Below are positions 46,305-58,074 of a stretch of 64,000 nt of DNA, one piece after another. The translations under genes were made by a program, and so were the position numbers. The stretch comes from Paracentrotus lividus (lineage: Eukaryota > Echinodermata > Echinoidea > Camarodonta > Echinidae), in contig CALNVZ010003433.1 in the NCBI GenBank assembly GCA_940671915.1, positions 29,757,157-29,821,156 on the forward strand. The letters run 5' to 3'. Position 1 is the first letter of the stretch. The number at the start of each line of letters is the position of its first letter. The notes beneath the pieces are model-generated. The model was not told where the DNA came from, made no database searches, and saw nothing but the letters and a program-made list of their open reading frames with translations.

Positions 46305-48791
46305 TCCCTTTGTAATTAGTTGACAACTCTCTTGAGTAAAGGTTGCATAAATCAGGGACGTGCATAAATCTGGGCCCTGGGTCCTAACACGCATTTACAA
46401 GCTGTGTCCATTTCCACCTGCTTGATAAACCCAATCAAGACCAAGGAGGGGGGGGGCACACTTTGCTCACTCACCAAGACTTGTATACGCTTTTTCTATA
46501 TAATGTTTAATAAAACCTTAGATTTTTTCAAGAAAAATAAATTATTAAGAATATATAATAAATTACGAAAATATGAGCAAAGAACTCCCATTGCTTGAAT
46601 CCTATTTTCATTGCTCAACTCTTCATAATATTTTCTGGTTAGTTTCACTCTTTGTTCAAATTTATATCTAAAAGGCTGCATCAGCACTTCGCCGTGATCC
46701 CTCGCATTTATCCTGAAGTTGATTGTATTTATTCCAGATTGTCACTCGAGCAATGAAAGCTAAGTGGTTCCTCTGAAAGGACATCGAAATAAAGGCTTGC
46801 CATAGCTTCGTCTTTGCTCATTTCATTAAAAAAATTGATACATATCATGGCGGATTGTGGGGGTGTGGCGATCATTTTGGCCACAGCAATCCCAAATTTG
46901 CAACCATTTTACTCAAATTTGTTTGTTTGTTTGTTTTTTTTTTTTAAATCCAATATCCATAAACGATATTAATGGGATAATGGAATATTTCAAACTAAAT
47001 GTTATTCTTTGGCTTGTTTTAATTTTCTTACCTTTTGTGTGACAAAGGGCAGAAAAACAATAAAGCAATTTCATAGCAAAGTCGACATGGAGCTGAAACC
47101 TTTAAGGTGTGCTGTTCCTTTGTAAATGACAATTAAGATCTGGGGAGAATGTCATGCAAGTACTTGTCCAATATCTTTTCTGACAAGTCCTGTTTTATCC
47201 AACATTCACCATAGTTAGGGCCTACAATGCTTATCAACCAATCAAAATCGAGTATTAAAAAGATGTCAGATCTGAGAGCTTGTCAGACAAGAAATGATAA
47301 TATTTAATACAAAGACTTTTTTTTTTATCCTTCCGTTACCGTGGAATGGCCCAATAGAGAAAAATATAGAAATTACTTTTTTTCACATTTCCAAGTTTTT
47401 TTTATGCGTTTATCCATGGAAATTAACACAATATGATTGTATTCTCCTTATAAGGTTACAATGATCCCTAACAAAACGTCCCCATATTGACCCTTTCTTC
47501 TTTAATTGCACATAGTGCGCCTAATGTCGTGACCTTAAATAATTTCATTAGAATAATAAACAATGAATGAATCATAAAACAGATCTGTAACAGCCTCCAT
47601 CATCAAACTATAACAATTAATGTGCCCCCTCCCCTTGGTCTAAGATTGGGTTTCCATTTTGTGGCTGGCCTATAGGAAATTTATACCGTATATAAAAAAA
47701 TTATTGTCAAACTTCGTGGGCCCTGATAATAACCTAACCTTATTTGGTTTGTTTATTTGTTTGTTTTAATCAAACATGCGGCTTTTTCGGCTTCCATATT
47801 GTACATGCATACATGTGATTCGAGATATAGATTATATTGGTACAAAAATGTGTCCAGCGACATCAAAAGTTAAGATAAGGTGTATATCGGCATCATCATT
47901 TTTGATGACATTATTAACAGGGTCCCCGGGCAGGGTCCCCAAAAGTCATTAGTTATAAATCTTTATTCCAGCCCAAATTTTGATTAATGTGATTACACCT
48001 GGCCATATCATTAAAACCTTCACCTAATCCTAATTATAATAATATAATTATAATTATCATTATAATACAAACATTATTATTGATCGTAATTATCTCTGTT
48101 GCATGGAGATTAGGGCTGGTCGTAATGTAAAATATTTGTTTGTCCGAACAAACACACACGCTGCCTATAATGTGTGTATATCCAAGAATGGAATAGGATT
48201 TTTAAATTCTAAAATGAAATATGGTTCTTAGATAGGAAAATTAGATAAGGATCAATAAAACAATAAACCATGTTTGATTTCGGAATGACAAACCCAATAA
48301 TAACTTTTGATTGACAAACCATATTAATCGGTTTTAAAATGACCCTTTTTCAATTTCAGATAATCGAACATTTCAAATAATGAACTACTATACAATTCTA
48401 CCGGAATCTGATACTTACTGTAATGATGGTGGTGAAAGAGGGATCGTATATCGAGGCCAGGCGACATATTAATATACGGAGTATAACCTAGAAATAAATA
48501 AAAATAAATGAACAGAGTGCAGAATGAGCATCAAGGAATCATTTAATTATTAGTTGAAAATGGGTGAAATAACATTATACTCGTATAACTAATTATATGC
48601 TTGGTTTTGCTAATCTTTACAAAATGACCGATGTCGGCCGCCGTATTCTAACTGTAGACCAAATGGGACCAGGCACAATTGCGGTCCATACTATAAGCGC
48701 TTGAACAACTTGGTGCACACCTACGGTATTACTAAATCTAATTCCAATTCTTCATTAGATGATCATCGTCATATACCTATAATATACATGT
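46305..48791. other. AT-rich non-coding stretch
   Basis: No gene. At about 47,325-47,352 a sequence whose reverse complement reads TGGGCCATTCCACGGTAACG resembles the end of the element at 48,792, and may be a solo terminus. GACAAGTCCT and CTTGTCAGAC near 47,180-47,280 resemble the 28,150 MITE. Confidence 0.5.
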
Positions 48792-49600
48792 GGGCAATTC
48801 CACGGTAACTGACGTTACAGACAACATGAATTTTCTTGATTGTTTGTATTGTATCTTAGTAGATAATAATACATTGGTCTTCTAATAAATATAGCTCAAT
48901 AATCTCACTATACTACAGGGATTGGGCGAAAAAAAAAAAATTGACCAAACTTTTTTTTCTTATGAAAAAACGAACAAATATGTGCCGGTAACTGACGTTA
49001 CAGAAAACGGACATGGATTTTGATTGTGTGGATTCCAATCACATTATCTCATGTCCGAGACATGGTAGAGTGATACATTTGATATGTTATCATACCTAGA
49101 CTCTTCAGTGAAGATGTGCAAACAAAAGAAAATAATTTGTTATTTATATTTTACGCTATAGCAAATTTACTAAAGGGATGTCGGTAACTGACGTTACGTA
49201 ACTCACGTTAGCCTTACATCTGCCCTGTTTTTCGTCCCTTTGCAATTACTAAATATTCCATAACTTTTGGAATAAACAAAAGTATTCACCTTTTTCACTT
49301 TGGAAAAAAAAAAATTTGGGGAAAATAATAAAAAGAAGAAAAAAAAAAGAATAATAAAAGAACCCTTCGAAATTTGCAAAAGAGTGAATTTTGCTTATGT
49401 ACTTTCCCACATATTCGTTTTAAATGAGGGTTACAGATTTCATTTGAAATCAACGAAAATTTAATATTTTAAAAATGAATTTGAGAGATTTAATATATCT
49501 AAGAACAACCGTGACGTTAGGATTAAGACAAATAATGTAAATAACTTAGGACACACTCTTCTTTTTTTGATGTCATGTCCGGATTTCAGTGGAATTGCCC
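48792..49600. mobile_element. MITE with GGGCAATTCCAC ends and 4-bp target duplication
   Basis: GGGCAATTCCAC..GTGGAATTGCCC between ATGT (48,788-48,791) and ATGT (49,601-49,604). The word GGTAACTGACGTTAC occurs near 48,804, 48,986 and 49,182 in its left half. No coding capacity. Confidence 0.85.
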
Positions 49601-49679
49601 ATGTTGATTCTGAACTGTTTTCCTTCAATTTGTCATGAAAATATTGAAAATATATCTGAAAAACATTAAAAGTTACCAC

Positions 49680-51504
49680 TTCCGAGTGAGCCAGAAAAAA
49701 ACTAGACACCTAGGAAAATGTCAATATAAAGAGAACCAATTTATAAACCCAAATTACACTGTTCGTCATAAAGGTGAAATATTTTTTTCTGGCTCAAGCG
49801 ACATTATGTTGCTTATTAATTTCTTGAATGTGTTTGTCACCGCTTTCACTTTCTGGGATCTGTATAATTATCTTGGACGTTCCCTCAACCCTTCCCGGGG
49901 ATTTTTCTTCAAAAAAGTTTGTCACCCCCAGAAGATGGCCATTTTCGTCATTTTTCCTATTTTGGGGGCCCTTTTTTGTTCACGCGACCCACCAAGGCCC
50001 CCTCAGTCCTACCCCAAGGAAACACGTCTGAGGTAGAGATTTGTTATTGTTCTTTAAATTAAATCTAGATTTATGGTTACAGGCTCGACTCTTTTGTCTA
50101 GATCGATCGATCGATGTCATACAGGTCATGTCTGACCCTTTGTGACCCTGTTGATGATGCTTTTCCAAATAGCTCTGTCTTGTGCCAGGCGATGAGCTGC
50201 AACGAGGGAGAGGCCTGTTAATTGTTTTATGTCATCTGTCTAGGGGAGGGGTCAAAATTTATTTTGATTGGGGTTCAACATTCATTTTATTCATTTTTAC
50301 ACCATGGAAATTTCTGTCTTCCCTAAATTGTATTGCAAAATCTCAACCAAACATAAATCAAAATAAAATAATTTCAGTAATGACTATTTACAGCCTTGTC
50401 ATCGAGGCTAAACAAAATTGAAGGGGAAAATGATGATATTTAAGGGTTAAAGGTGGTTTTTCATTTCTTTTGTTTTCAGCATAAAGATGGAATAAAATAT
50501 TCCGAATTTTCACCGATCTCGTTTTTTTACCTCAACCCCTCCCCTAGACAAGAGACCTTAGCCTGTCCCCAGAAATATAGATTTTACTTAAAGAACAATA
50601 TAAAACAGTACACCTCGGGCGTGTTTCCTGGGGGTAGGACTGAGGGGGGCTTGATCGGCCGGGAAAACAAAAAAAGGGGCCCCAAAATGAGAAAAAATGA
50701 CAAAAATGGCATCACGGGGGTTGACAAAACTTTTTTGGAAAAAGGTCAAAGTGAAAGGTTGGGAGAATGTCCAAGATATAGCCAGGGTCCCAAAAAGTAA
50801 AAGCAGGGACAAACATATTAAAAAAAATTAAAGTCAGGGCAAATTCATGTCGCTACAGCGGCAAAAAAAAAAATAAAATTCCACCTTTATGACGGTCAGT
50901 GTATTATACATAACATTCCGAAAGAGTAACTCTTCACGCATCTTTTGGTACCAATTTTGTGTGTTATATCTTTACGTTTGGATGAACGCGACGCATTGTT
51001 TGCGAACATGTCAATTTCGAATTGTGCCAGAATGGGAGTAAGATATTAAAAAAAAAAAAAAAAAAAAAAACACTATAAAAAAGCAACTTCATCCTGATTA
51101 AAATAGCTTAATAATTTGGCAGGGGTGTTGTTACACATATTGACTACATTTTGTATGAAAATGAGATAGATCTGTAGAGTTAGCCATGAGCGAGCCAACG
51201 TCAAAGACGAAATAATCACTTTTCAAAAGTATTAGGATGCCTTTTTAGGTCTGTCAGTGGCAATTTACTCTTTGATGTGTGTACTCATGACACGAGTCAA
51301 TCTAATTTTCATACAAAATGTAGTCAATTTGTGTAACAAAGCCCCTGTCAATTTTATTAAGCGGAAGACATTTTCGTTAGTTATGTTATTTTCACATGCG
51401 GGGAGAGTTAATCTTTCAGAATATGTATAATAATTTGGGCTTCATTAATTTGCTTTCTTTTTATCAGCACTTTTCTAGGTGTCTAGTTTTTCTGACTCAC
51501 CCGG
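49680..51504. mobile_element. Tc1/mariner-like foldback with long inverted arms
   Basis: Left GAGTGAGCCAGAAAAAAACT (about 49,684); right end on the other strand GGGTGAGTCAGAAAAACTAG; both continue AGACACCTAG. Inner arms (about 49,855-50,250 and 50,500-50,815) pair through CCCTCAGTCCTACCCC, GAAACACG and TTGTTCTTTAA. The left arm carries a LINE fragment. Confidence 0.75.
50117..50240 (-). pseudogene. LINE ORF2 C-terminal fragment
   Basis: The minus strand reads DDIKQLTGLSLVAAHRLAQD, then RAIWKSIINRVTKGQT and a stop. The D-I..L-T-G..A..R-x-A-Q-D-R-x-x-W pattern is the usual C-terminal tail of RTE/Jockey-like retrotransposon polymerases. About 40 codons remain. GATCGATCGATC just downstream may mark its end. 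Confidence 0.7.
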
Positions 51505-51519
51505 TATATGGGGGATTAG

Positions 51520-51700
51520 GGAGACAATCTTTCCTTAATGCGACGTTCTCTCGTTAAGATGTGTCTCCTTAATGTTATCATATGGATGACTAAGGAGACA
51601 ATGTCTCCTTAATGTGATATTGTCTTCTTAAGATGTGAATTATTTCACATGTCTCCTTAAGTTATCAACGCGAGTTAAAATGTTTAACGGAGACAAAATG
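51520..51700. repeat. GTCTCCTTAA word cluster
   Basis: GTCTCCTTAA and variants occur at about 51,566, 51,609, 51,624 and 51,652, with inverted TAAGGAGACA (51,591). This resembles one flank of a word-rich MITE; no matching second end was found. Confidence 0.6.
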
Positions 51701-51896
51701 TTATGTTTGGAACAAATTTTCTAAGATCCAAAAAGGGTTTTGACAACAAGAGTAATTTTCTTTTCAGTATTTTGCACAAATTTAGTATAACAAGGAAAAG
51801 AAAGAAAGAAAGAAAGAAAAACCAAATTATCTCCATAATAGCATAATGTTATACACTGTCTCCGTGAGGTGTCATCTAGGAGAATATATATAAAGT

Positions 51897-51973
51897 GAAA
51901 TGATTGAGAAACACAAACAACCTTTGCAATTCCCTTTTTGAATAATAGAGCGAAATGCATTGGTTTATAGAGA
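51897..51973. repeat. Direct repeat left of the tRNA-like gene
   Basis: Shares GAAACACAAACAACCTTTGC-type sequence, AATTCCCTT and ATAGAGCGAAAT with 52,307-52,420. The two copies bracket about 330 bp including the tRNA-like gene. Confidence 0.7.
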
Positions 51974-52044
51974 ATTTATGTGACGTAGCTTGACCCAATG
52001 ACCCCCAGAGCTGTCGTCCATTTTGAATTTCAGGTTGCAAAAAT

Positions 52045-52121
52045 TGCCTCCGCCGCGCCGGGAGTCGAACCCGGGTCACTGCATTTGAACTGCAATGCCT
52101 TAACCGCTAGACCACAGAGAC
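52045..52121 (-). tRNA. tRNA-like gene, anticodon UCA
   Basis: Reads GTCTCTG, then the A box TGGTCTAGCGG, a 4-bp D stem (GTCT/AGGC), and an anticodon stem TTGCA/TGCAG around the loop GTTCAAA, placing UCA at 34-36. A 5-bp T stem CCGGG/CCCGG with the exact B box GGTTCGACTCC follows. CGGAGGC pairs with the 5' GTCTCTG (two G-U pairs), but five extra bases (CGCGG) separate it from the T stem. A run of five T directly follows (52,043-52,039), a Pol III terminator. D and T arms resemble tRNA-Glu. The variable loop is short, so it is not selenocysteine tRNA. It may be a tRNA-derived SINE or a mutated tRNA copy. Confidence 0.6.
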
Positions 52122-52306
52122 GGGCTAGCAGCTAGGCGTGACCGAGCTCAATAGACCGACAGGCAGTTCCTACAACCTTCGTGAAATTCTTTTTGTTTGG
52201 TGCAGATGAGTTAATGGCCAATGAGAAGCCGTCGTGCCTTGGTTGGATCCTAGCTTTATAAGCTATGATACAAGAGTAAGTCATAAATGGGACAATACTG
52301 TGAAAT

Positions 52307-52420
52307 GTTTGACAAACACAAACAACCTTGGCAATTCCCTTCTTTAATTATAGAGCGAAATAATAGAGCGAAATGTCACAAAAATTCTCTATAAACCATT
52401 TCATTTTGCTCTATATCATA
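52307..52420. repeat. Direct repeat right of the tRNA-like gene
   Basis: Second copy of the 51,897-51,973 sequence. ATAGAGCGAAAT is itself duplicated here and followed by an inverted echo (CATTTCATTTTGCTCTAT). Confidence 0.7.
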
Positions 52421-52596
52421 AATTATTATGGTCCTTCCATGAACGTGGAGTGCAGTGAGTCAATATTTTTCATGGAGCAAAGACAGAAATAAAGAGTAAT
52501 GAGTCGAGGCCTGAAGAAGGCCAAATATATGGCCGATGGTGTGCCAAATTAAAGGGAAAAGGAAAGCTTTACGTCTCGACTAATTTCTGTTGTTTC

Positions 52597-53836
52597 AGGC
52601 CCGTAACTAGGAGGGGTTCGGGGGTTCGAACCCCCCCCCCCCCCACTAGCGAGCTGGGGTCCGCTGAACCATAAAAAAATTATGAAATGGATTATTTATT
52701 TTTTTTTTGCTTATCAATCGGTTTCTCCTACGGCTAATATATGGTGATCTTCTTGAGGGCCGAAGGCAAAAAGAAATTGAACACCTACCCCCCCCCCCCC
52801 CCCTCCTGCTTATCGCGCGGCCAGCGTGACGTGAACATTTTTAGATGTACCTTTTTGCTCGCCAGGCGTAACGTGAAAAAATATTTGATGTAGGGGAGAC
52901 CGGGGACAATTGTAACACGGGTCAATTGTAACAGGGGCTCCCATCCCTAGCAGAAACACGCTTCAAACTTGAAATTTGTACAGAGCATGCGCATTTTATC
53001 GCTCCACATGCTGTCTGAGTATTAGCAGATTTAACGGTTCGTTGAAATTTCTACAGCAGAAAAATCGTTTTTTGAGTAGGAAAGTAATATTTCACCTTAC
53101 CCATTGTTTTTCTTCTGGACAAATATGTGGATGAGCTACGGCTGTCATTTTTATATATTTAGAAATTATGTTCTTAGGCCATATTTTGCTAACGTTTCAA
53201 CGATGATATACCTAAGCTAAGATAGAAAAAAATCTCTCCAAATATGGTCGCCCACCACAGGGGCAATAGTAACAATGCCGTTTAGGAAATACTTTTGCCC
53301 CGTACCTATCCCCGGGACAATTCAGCGCGCTGTCATCGCCCGTACAGAGCACGTGAACTTCTGCAATAATCCCATGCCATGTATATAACAAGTGGAAAAT
53401 ATAATGTCACTTGAATCAAGCATTGTCATGTTTTATAATAATTAGCTTATGTGGTTAATGTTGTTTAAATCTTGAATCTGTCAAGTGCATAGCTTTGATA
53501 AAGAAAAGCAAAATGTTACAATTTCATGTGTTACAATTGCCCCCATAGCGTATTACAATTGCCCCTGGTTTAGGGGCAATTGTAACACTCGACCTCGTGT
53601 TTTGAAATGATAATGGCTTCAAAATAAATAGTTTTACTTAACCCAAACCTATTCGTATGTCGAGCTAAGATATCCAAATTTCGTTTTACTTGGTTTTAAG
53701 CAAGTATTTAGTTATAATAAAGTTGATAAGTCAAATTTGGAAAAAAAAGGTGTTACAATTGTCCCCGGTGTCCCCTACCTTTTGGTCCACTTTTGCAGAT
53801 TTCGAACCCTCCCGTAAAAATCCTAGTTACGGGCCT
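52597..53836. mobile_element. hAT-like element, AGGCCCGTAACTAGGA ends
   Basis: AGGCCCGTAACTAGGA at the left; the right end reads AGGCCCGTAACTAGGA on the other strand. TTGTTTC flanks both sides exactly (52,590-52,596 and 53,837-53,843), a 7-bp target duplication. Homopolymer C runs lie inside. It hosts a GGGGAGACC element. Confidence 0.85.
52891..53777. mobile_element. TA-flanked element with GGGGAGACCGGG ends, copy 2
   Basis: TAGGGGAGACCGGGGACAAT at the left; the right end on the other strand reads TAGGGGACACCGGGGACAAT. GGGGCAATTGTAACA and GTTACAATTGCCCC recur inside. Same family as 29,885-33,131, but far shorter and with a different internal word. Confidence 0.85.
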
Positions 53837-53868
53837 TTGTTTCCTGTGTAGGCCTATTCATGTATATA

Positions 53869-54763
53869 CAGTGTGTCCCACAAAAAATGCTAATGGCACT
53901 TTAGATGGGTAAAATATTAAAATTACAAAACTATATTGTTTATAACTCTACACCCGTAAACTACCATTCGTTTTCTACAACTGGATGAAATTTTATGTGA
54001 TATGGTCCAAGAATCCCAAAGATATGAGCATTTTGTCATTACACATCGGGAAACCTCTCCATCCAAGTTTGTATTGAGAAGTACCGGATGTGTCGAATAA
54101 AAGAAACCCATGTTTGATCATTAATACTTTGAAAAATATTTCAGTAGTATTTATGAAATTTATATCACTGTAAAGTGCAACTCATTATTCTAATGATATG
54201 TCCCTCAGCTCACCAATATAACGCATCGCTGAACCTCATTGTTCTGAAAAAGTCTTGTAAAATTGTGAGTGCTTCACTTTCACGCTCATTGATGATCAAA
54301 GTTGGGTTTCCTCTTAGTATTTTTGAATAACGCATCTCAAGGAGCACGAAAGTGAACATTCACAATTTTGCAAGACTTTTTCAGAACAATGGGGTTCAGC
54401 GATGCGTGGTATTGGTGAGCTGATAGACATATCATTAGAATGGTAATGAGTTGCACTTTACAGTGATATAAACGTCATAATCACTACTGAAATATTTTGC
54501 AAATTATTAATGATCAATCTTGGGTTTCTTTTATTGGATATACCCGGTACTACTGAATACAAAACTTGGAGGGGGAGGTTTCCTGATGTGTGATGAAAAA
54601 ATGCTCATATCTTTGTGATTATTGGACCATATCACATAAAATTTCATCTATTTGTAGAAAATAAATGGTAGTTTAAGGGTGTAGAGTTATGATTAATATA
54701 ATATTGTAATTTTAATATTATATCCATCTAAAGTACCATTAGCATTTTTTGTGGGACACACTG
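53869..54763. mobile_element. Tc1/mariner-like foldback, CAGTGTGTCCCAC ends
   Basis: TA|CAGTGTGTCCCACAAAAAAT at the left and the same at the right on the other strand, TA on both sides. The arms pair for about 215 bp (GGTACTTCTC-like, GATATGAGCATTTT, ATATGGTCCA). A younger MITE sits at the centre. Confidence 0.88.
54084..54547. mobile_element. Nested MITE, TACCGG..AATAAAAGAAACCC ends
   Basis: TA|CCGGATGTGTCGAATAAAAG at the left; from the right GTACCGGGTATATCCAATAA. Internal arms share GATCATTAAT, AAAATTGTGAGTGCTTCAC and CATTGTTCTGAAAAAGTCTT with the element at 43,387, so the two are relatives with different termini. Confidence 0.8.
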
Positions 54764-56100
54764 TACCAAACCATCTATTTCATAACAATTACTTTATGTT
54801 GATCAATTATCCAACCAAAATAATCTTTTATTTTCCTAAATACCTGTTTCTGAATGACCACCTGGTATTCCGTTTGGAACTATGTTGTCGTACAGAGGAC
54901 CTAAAATACAACGAATCACAAGCATTATTTGTGAAAGGTATCTCGTTTGATTCTAAATATGAAGAATGCTTGGCAGTGATTCAAATTCATATTTACTTTA
55001 AATTAAAAAATGAATCAAACATATTTATACATGCTTCAGTTTGTTAACACATATTAGAAAATAAATTTGATTGTTGGACATTTCGTTGATGCTTTAAATA
55101 ATTCAGGAGTACGCCTATAATCATGATAATGAATGGACTCCATAATATATAATAGAATAATAGAACAGAATTATAATCAATCCTGTTAAATTAAATATGA
55201 TCTTCTAGCTGATCAGTTAGATTTCTTCTCATTGATTTATGACTTTAATTCATTTCTTTGAATCATAATGGTAAATAGAGAAAGAAAGTTGGATATAAAG
55301 AGCAAAACAGAGAAAGGAAAAGGATGAACAATCTACATGTATTACCAGTTGATATACGAATAAAACCATTTCGTTGGTAGAGTGGATCACCCCAGGAATT
55401 ATGTCGAATATCATTATGATCATGACCATCGTCATCATCATCATCGCGTTTTCCTGCATCAATGGCAAATTAAATGAAACCCCTTGGTTAAACAGGCGAC
55501 GAGACGTACATGTATATACTACGATCTCTTCATCTGAATGTACTTTGCTTTGGAAAAATATAGCTACAGTACCAACGGCGTAAATCCGTGTCGAGGGGTG
55601 GGGGATGAGCGAAATAACTTGCCAACTTTTCGCGATCTTGTTTGACATTATATCTGAGGCGAATTTGAAAGTGTGTGTGTGTGTGGGGGGGGGGGGTCAC
55701 GGTGTAAAAAGGGGCACATTTTCTGAAAAGGGGGGCTCTTGAAAACAGAGGCCTAAAGAGAAATTTATTCGCAGAGGGATTTGTCTTTAAATACATGCTT
55801 TTAAGAATCGTAATGGCTTGTCATTTAGTAATGGAAAAAGAAAAGTAATGCGATCGCGAGCCATAAATTAAGAGATTAAAATTAGAGATTGCATTATAGA
55901 CTCTATATTTTAATTCCATTTTGAAGATACATCTTTCATGTTTTGTGAAATAACAGCGCTAGAAAACAAATCCACAAGCTCTCCCCCAATCTATCCCGCG
56001 CACTACACAAATACTTTTGATTGTCGACACCACCATTTCCCAAGGTTTGTCTCCAGCAGAGGGCATTAGGTCCAGCATTTTCATACATACGGTTTGTTAC
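54764..56100. other. Non-coding stretch with one signal-peptide-like frame
   Basis: No gene is firmly supported. A 70-codon frame at 55,374-55,583 (+) contains MSNIIMIMTIVIIIIAFSC, a hydrophobic run like a signal peptide, but it comes from a CAT/ATC-rich simple sequence. A GT/G microsatellite lies at about 55,672-55,697. Confidence 0.4.
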
Positions 56101-56103
56101 TTA

Positions 56104-56364
56104 GGGTGGTATCTCACTTCGCGGAAACAAAATTGAGACAGATTTGCCAGCATGGCATTGTACTAGCTTTTTCCTCGACGAAATCTTTTGTGCCACGTAC
56201 AAAAGGTTACGTGGCACAAAGACGGATTAGCCAGCATGGCATTGTACTAGATCTGTCTCCTGTGGCACAAAAAATCCGTCGCGGAGACAGAGGAGACAGA
56301 TCTAGTGCAATGCCATGCTGACAAATCTGTCTCAATTTTGTTTCCGCGAAGTGAAATACCACCC
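56104..56364. mobile_element. 261-bp MITE with TTA target duplication
   Basis: GGGTGGTATCTCACTTCGCG at the left; the right end on the other strand GGGTGGTATTTCACTTCGCG. The match continues for about 65 bp to GCATGGCATTGNACTAG. TTA flanks both ends (56,101-56,103 and 56,365-56,367), as in PIF/Harbinger elements. GAGACAGA and GTGGCACAAA words repeat inside. Confidence 0.88.
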
Positions 56365-56420
56365 TTAGTGCGAGGTCGCATAGCGACAGAGCAGGAAAAT
56401 TTGGGGTTTTAAAAGATATA

Positions 56421-57164
56421 CAGTGCGTTCCAGATAAAAGTATAGCCAACTTTGAGAGCCTCAAATTAAAATTGAATAACTTTGTATTGTATTTATTCAG
56501 ACAAACATGTCTAGGGATACAGAAAAGGATTTATAAAAAACCCGTACAGGTCTGCATCCCCGATAAAAAATAAAATTACAAGAAAATCAATATTGCATCA
56601 AAACAAAGTTACAAAATAATCATTATAAAACCGAATATATCAAATACTCATAATGAACACGATAAAGTAAAATAGGAAGTATGTACATGAGTAACTTGTG
56701 TGTTATTAATTTTAATTTCATGACAAAGAGTAACTCATATTCTATCTAATGATACCAAAATCATATCGATACTGTCTTGGATAACTGAACACTCAAGTGT
56801 TTAAAAATATTGTTCAAAAGTGATCTGTATCAAGTTGTCTGAGAAGCAGCCCTGGCTTTCTGATCATTCATTGTTTGTTTTAGGTCAGCCTTCCCGAGTC
56901 CATTCATTAGGCACAAAGGATTACTTGATCTATTGAAATGCAAAGGCTGCTTTTGCTCAAACTTGGGACAGGGTACTCTTTACGCTTGTTTTATTAAAGC
57001 CCAACTGCTTAGTCATCCGTCACAACACAGGTATAAGTTTGGTATCATTGAAAAGAATATGAGTTGCTCTTTATCCTGATATATATTTCAAGGTCACACA
57101 AGCTATTATATTTTGATATTAGGCTCTCAAAGTTGGGTATACTTTTTTTTTCTGGGACGCACTG
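56421..57164. mobile_element. Tc1/mariner-like MITE, CAGTGCGTYCCAG ends
   Basis: TA|CAGTGCGTTCCAGATAAAAG and, from the right, TACAGTGCGTCCCAGAAAAA. Both run into ACTTTGAGAGCCT. TA on both sides. A partial relative is at 58,075-58,254. Confidence 0.88.
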
Positions 57165-57559
57165 TATGTACAGTACATGTACTTCAAGACCGAACAAATG
57201 TATTTGCTTGTCACATTCATACCCACTATATCATTTTCAAAATAGCAAAATAATTTCCATTCTAAAAACAAAAAAAAAAAATAAAGAAAATAAAAACTAC
57301 AATAAAAAATATAAAAAAATCCTGCCCCGGATTGTTTTCCCCTCGTTTGTGTTGACGTCTAGGTATATGAAGATGGTAAATTAAAACACAGAGTGAAGGA
57401 TAGGATATGAAGTTAAAAAGATACTAACAAAGAAACTATCAAAAAATAGAAAAAAATAGAAAACGATAAGGCAATAAGGACCAATAAACACATTTACACT
57501 GTAACAATCAGATTAGAATAAATACGAAATCGCAAAATAAATGGATAATAATGGCTCAC

Positions 57560-57688
57560 TCAGTTTCCTGCGAATTATGAAGAATACGAAGGCACTTAGG
57601 AACGCCAGAGGAATAATTATGACTACAGCTGCAAATGCTGAATAAATACTAGACTGCCTCAGTTCTTCAGCATGTTCAGGATGAAAAC
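57560..57688 (-). CDS. Transmembrane exon of an Ig-domain membrane protein
   Basis: Acceptor ATAACAG|GT and donor CTGA|GTGAGC frame a 129-bp exon, phase 1 at both ends. It encodes a short stalk (FHPEHAEELRQSS), a hydrophobic span of about 22 residues (AAVVIIIPLAFLSAFVFFII) and a basic stop-transfer RRK. It joins the Ig exon at 58,905-59,219 in frame, making an Arg codon across the junction. The intron between them is 1,216 bp and carries a mariner-like remnant and a LINE end. The topology is type I: Ig outside, short tail inside. Cytoplasmic exons would lie at lower coordinates; none was recognised. The family cannot be named from this. Confidence 0.68.
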
Positions 57689-58074
57689 CTGTTATAAGGT
57701 ACATAATCGAAGAAAAAGGGACCCATTTGTATTACTCTTCTTACATCAATGCTACAGTAATTGCATAACCATAATACGGTACGAACTACGGAGCTGGGGG
57801 TGAAATAGCAGACACCACTTCCACTATATCGCACATAACAGACTTATTGGATCATTTTGGCAATAATATTTGTCATCAATTTGCAGGAAATGTCGACAAT
57901 TCCTGTTTAATTTCAGATTACGAAATAAATATGTCTCAACTGTAACTAATTGTAATATCAAACAGTTTGTTATTGACAAAGCAACTTTCGAATTTTAAAA
58001 ATTTTCGTCAAAAATAGCTTGTCCAAACTTTAAGAGAAGTAACCCAGGTTTTTTTTTTTTTTTTAACACTCATT

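Noticed and set aside
52045..52121. Selenocysteine tRNA
   Set aside because: The UCA anticodon fits, but the variable loop is only about four bases and the arm sizes are of ordinary tRNA type.
55374..55583. Possible small secreted protein with signal peptide
   Set aside because: The hydrophobic run derives from ATC/CAT simple sequence; no supporting exon or family match.
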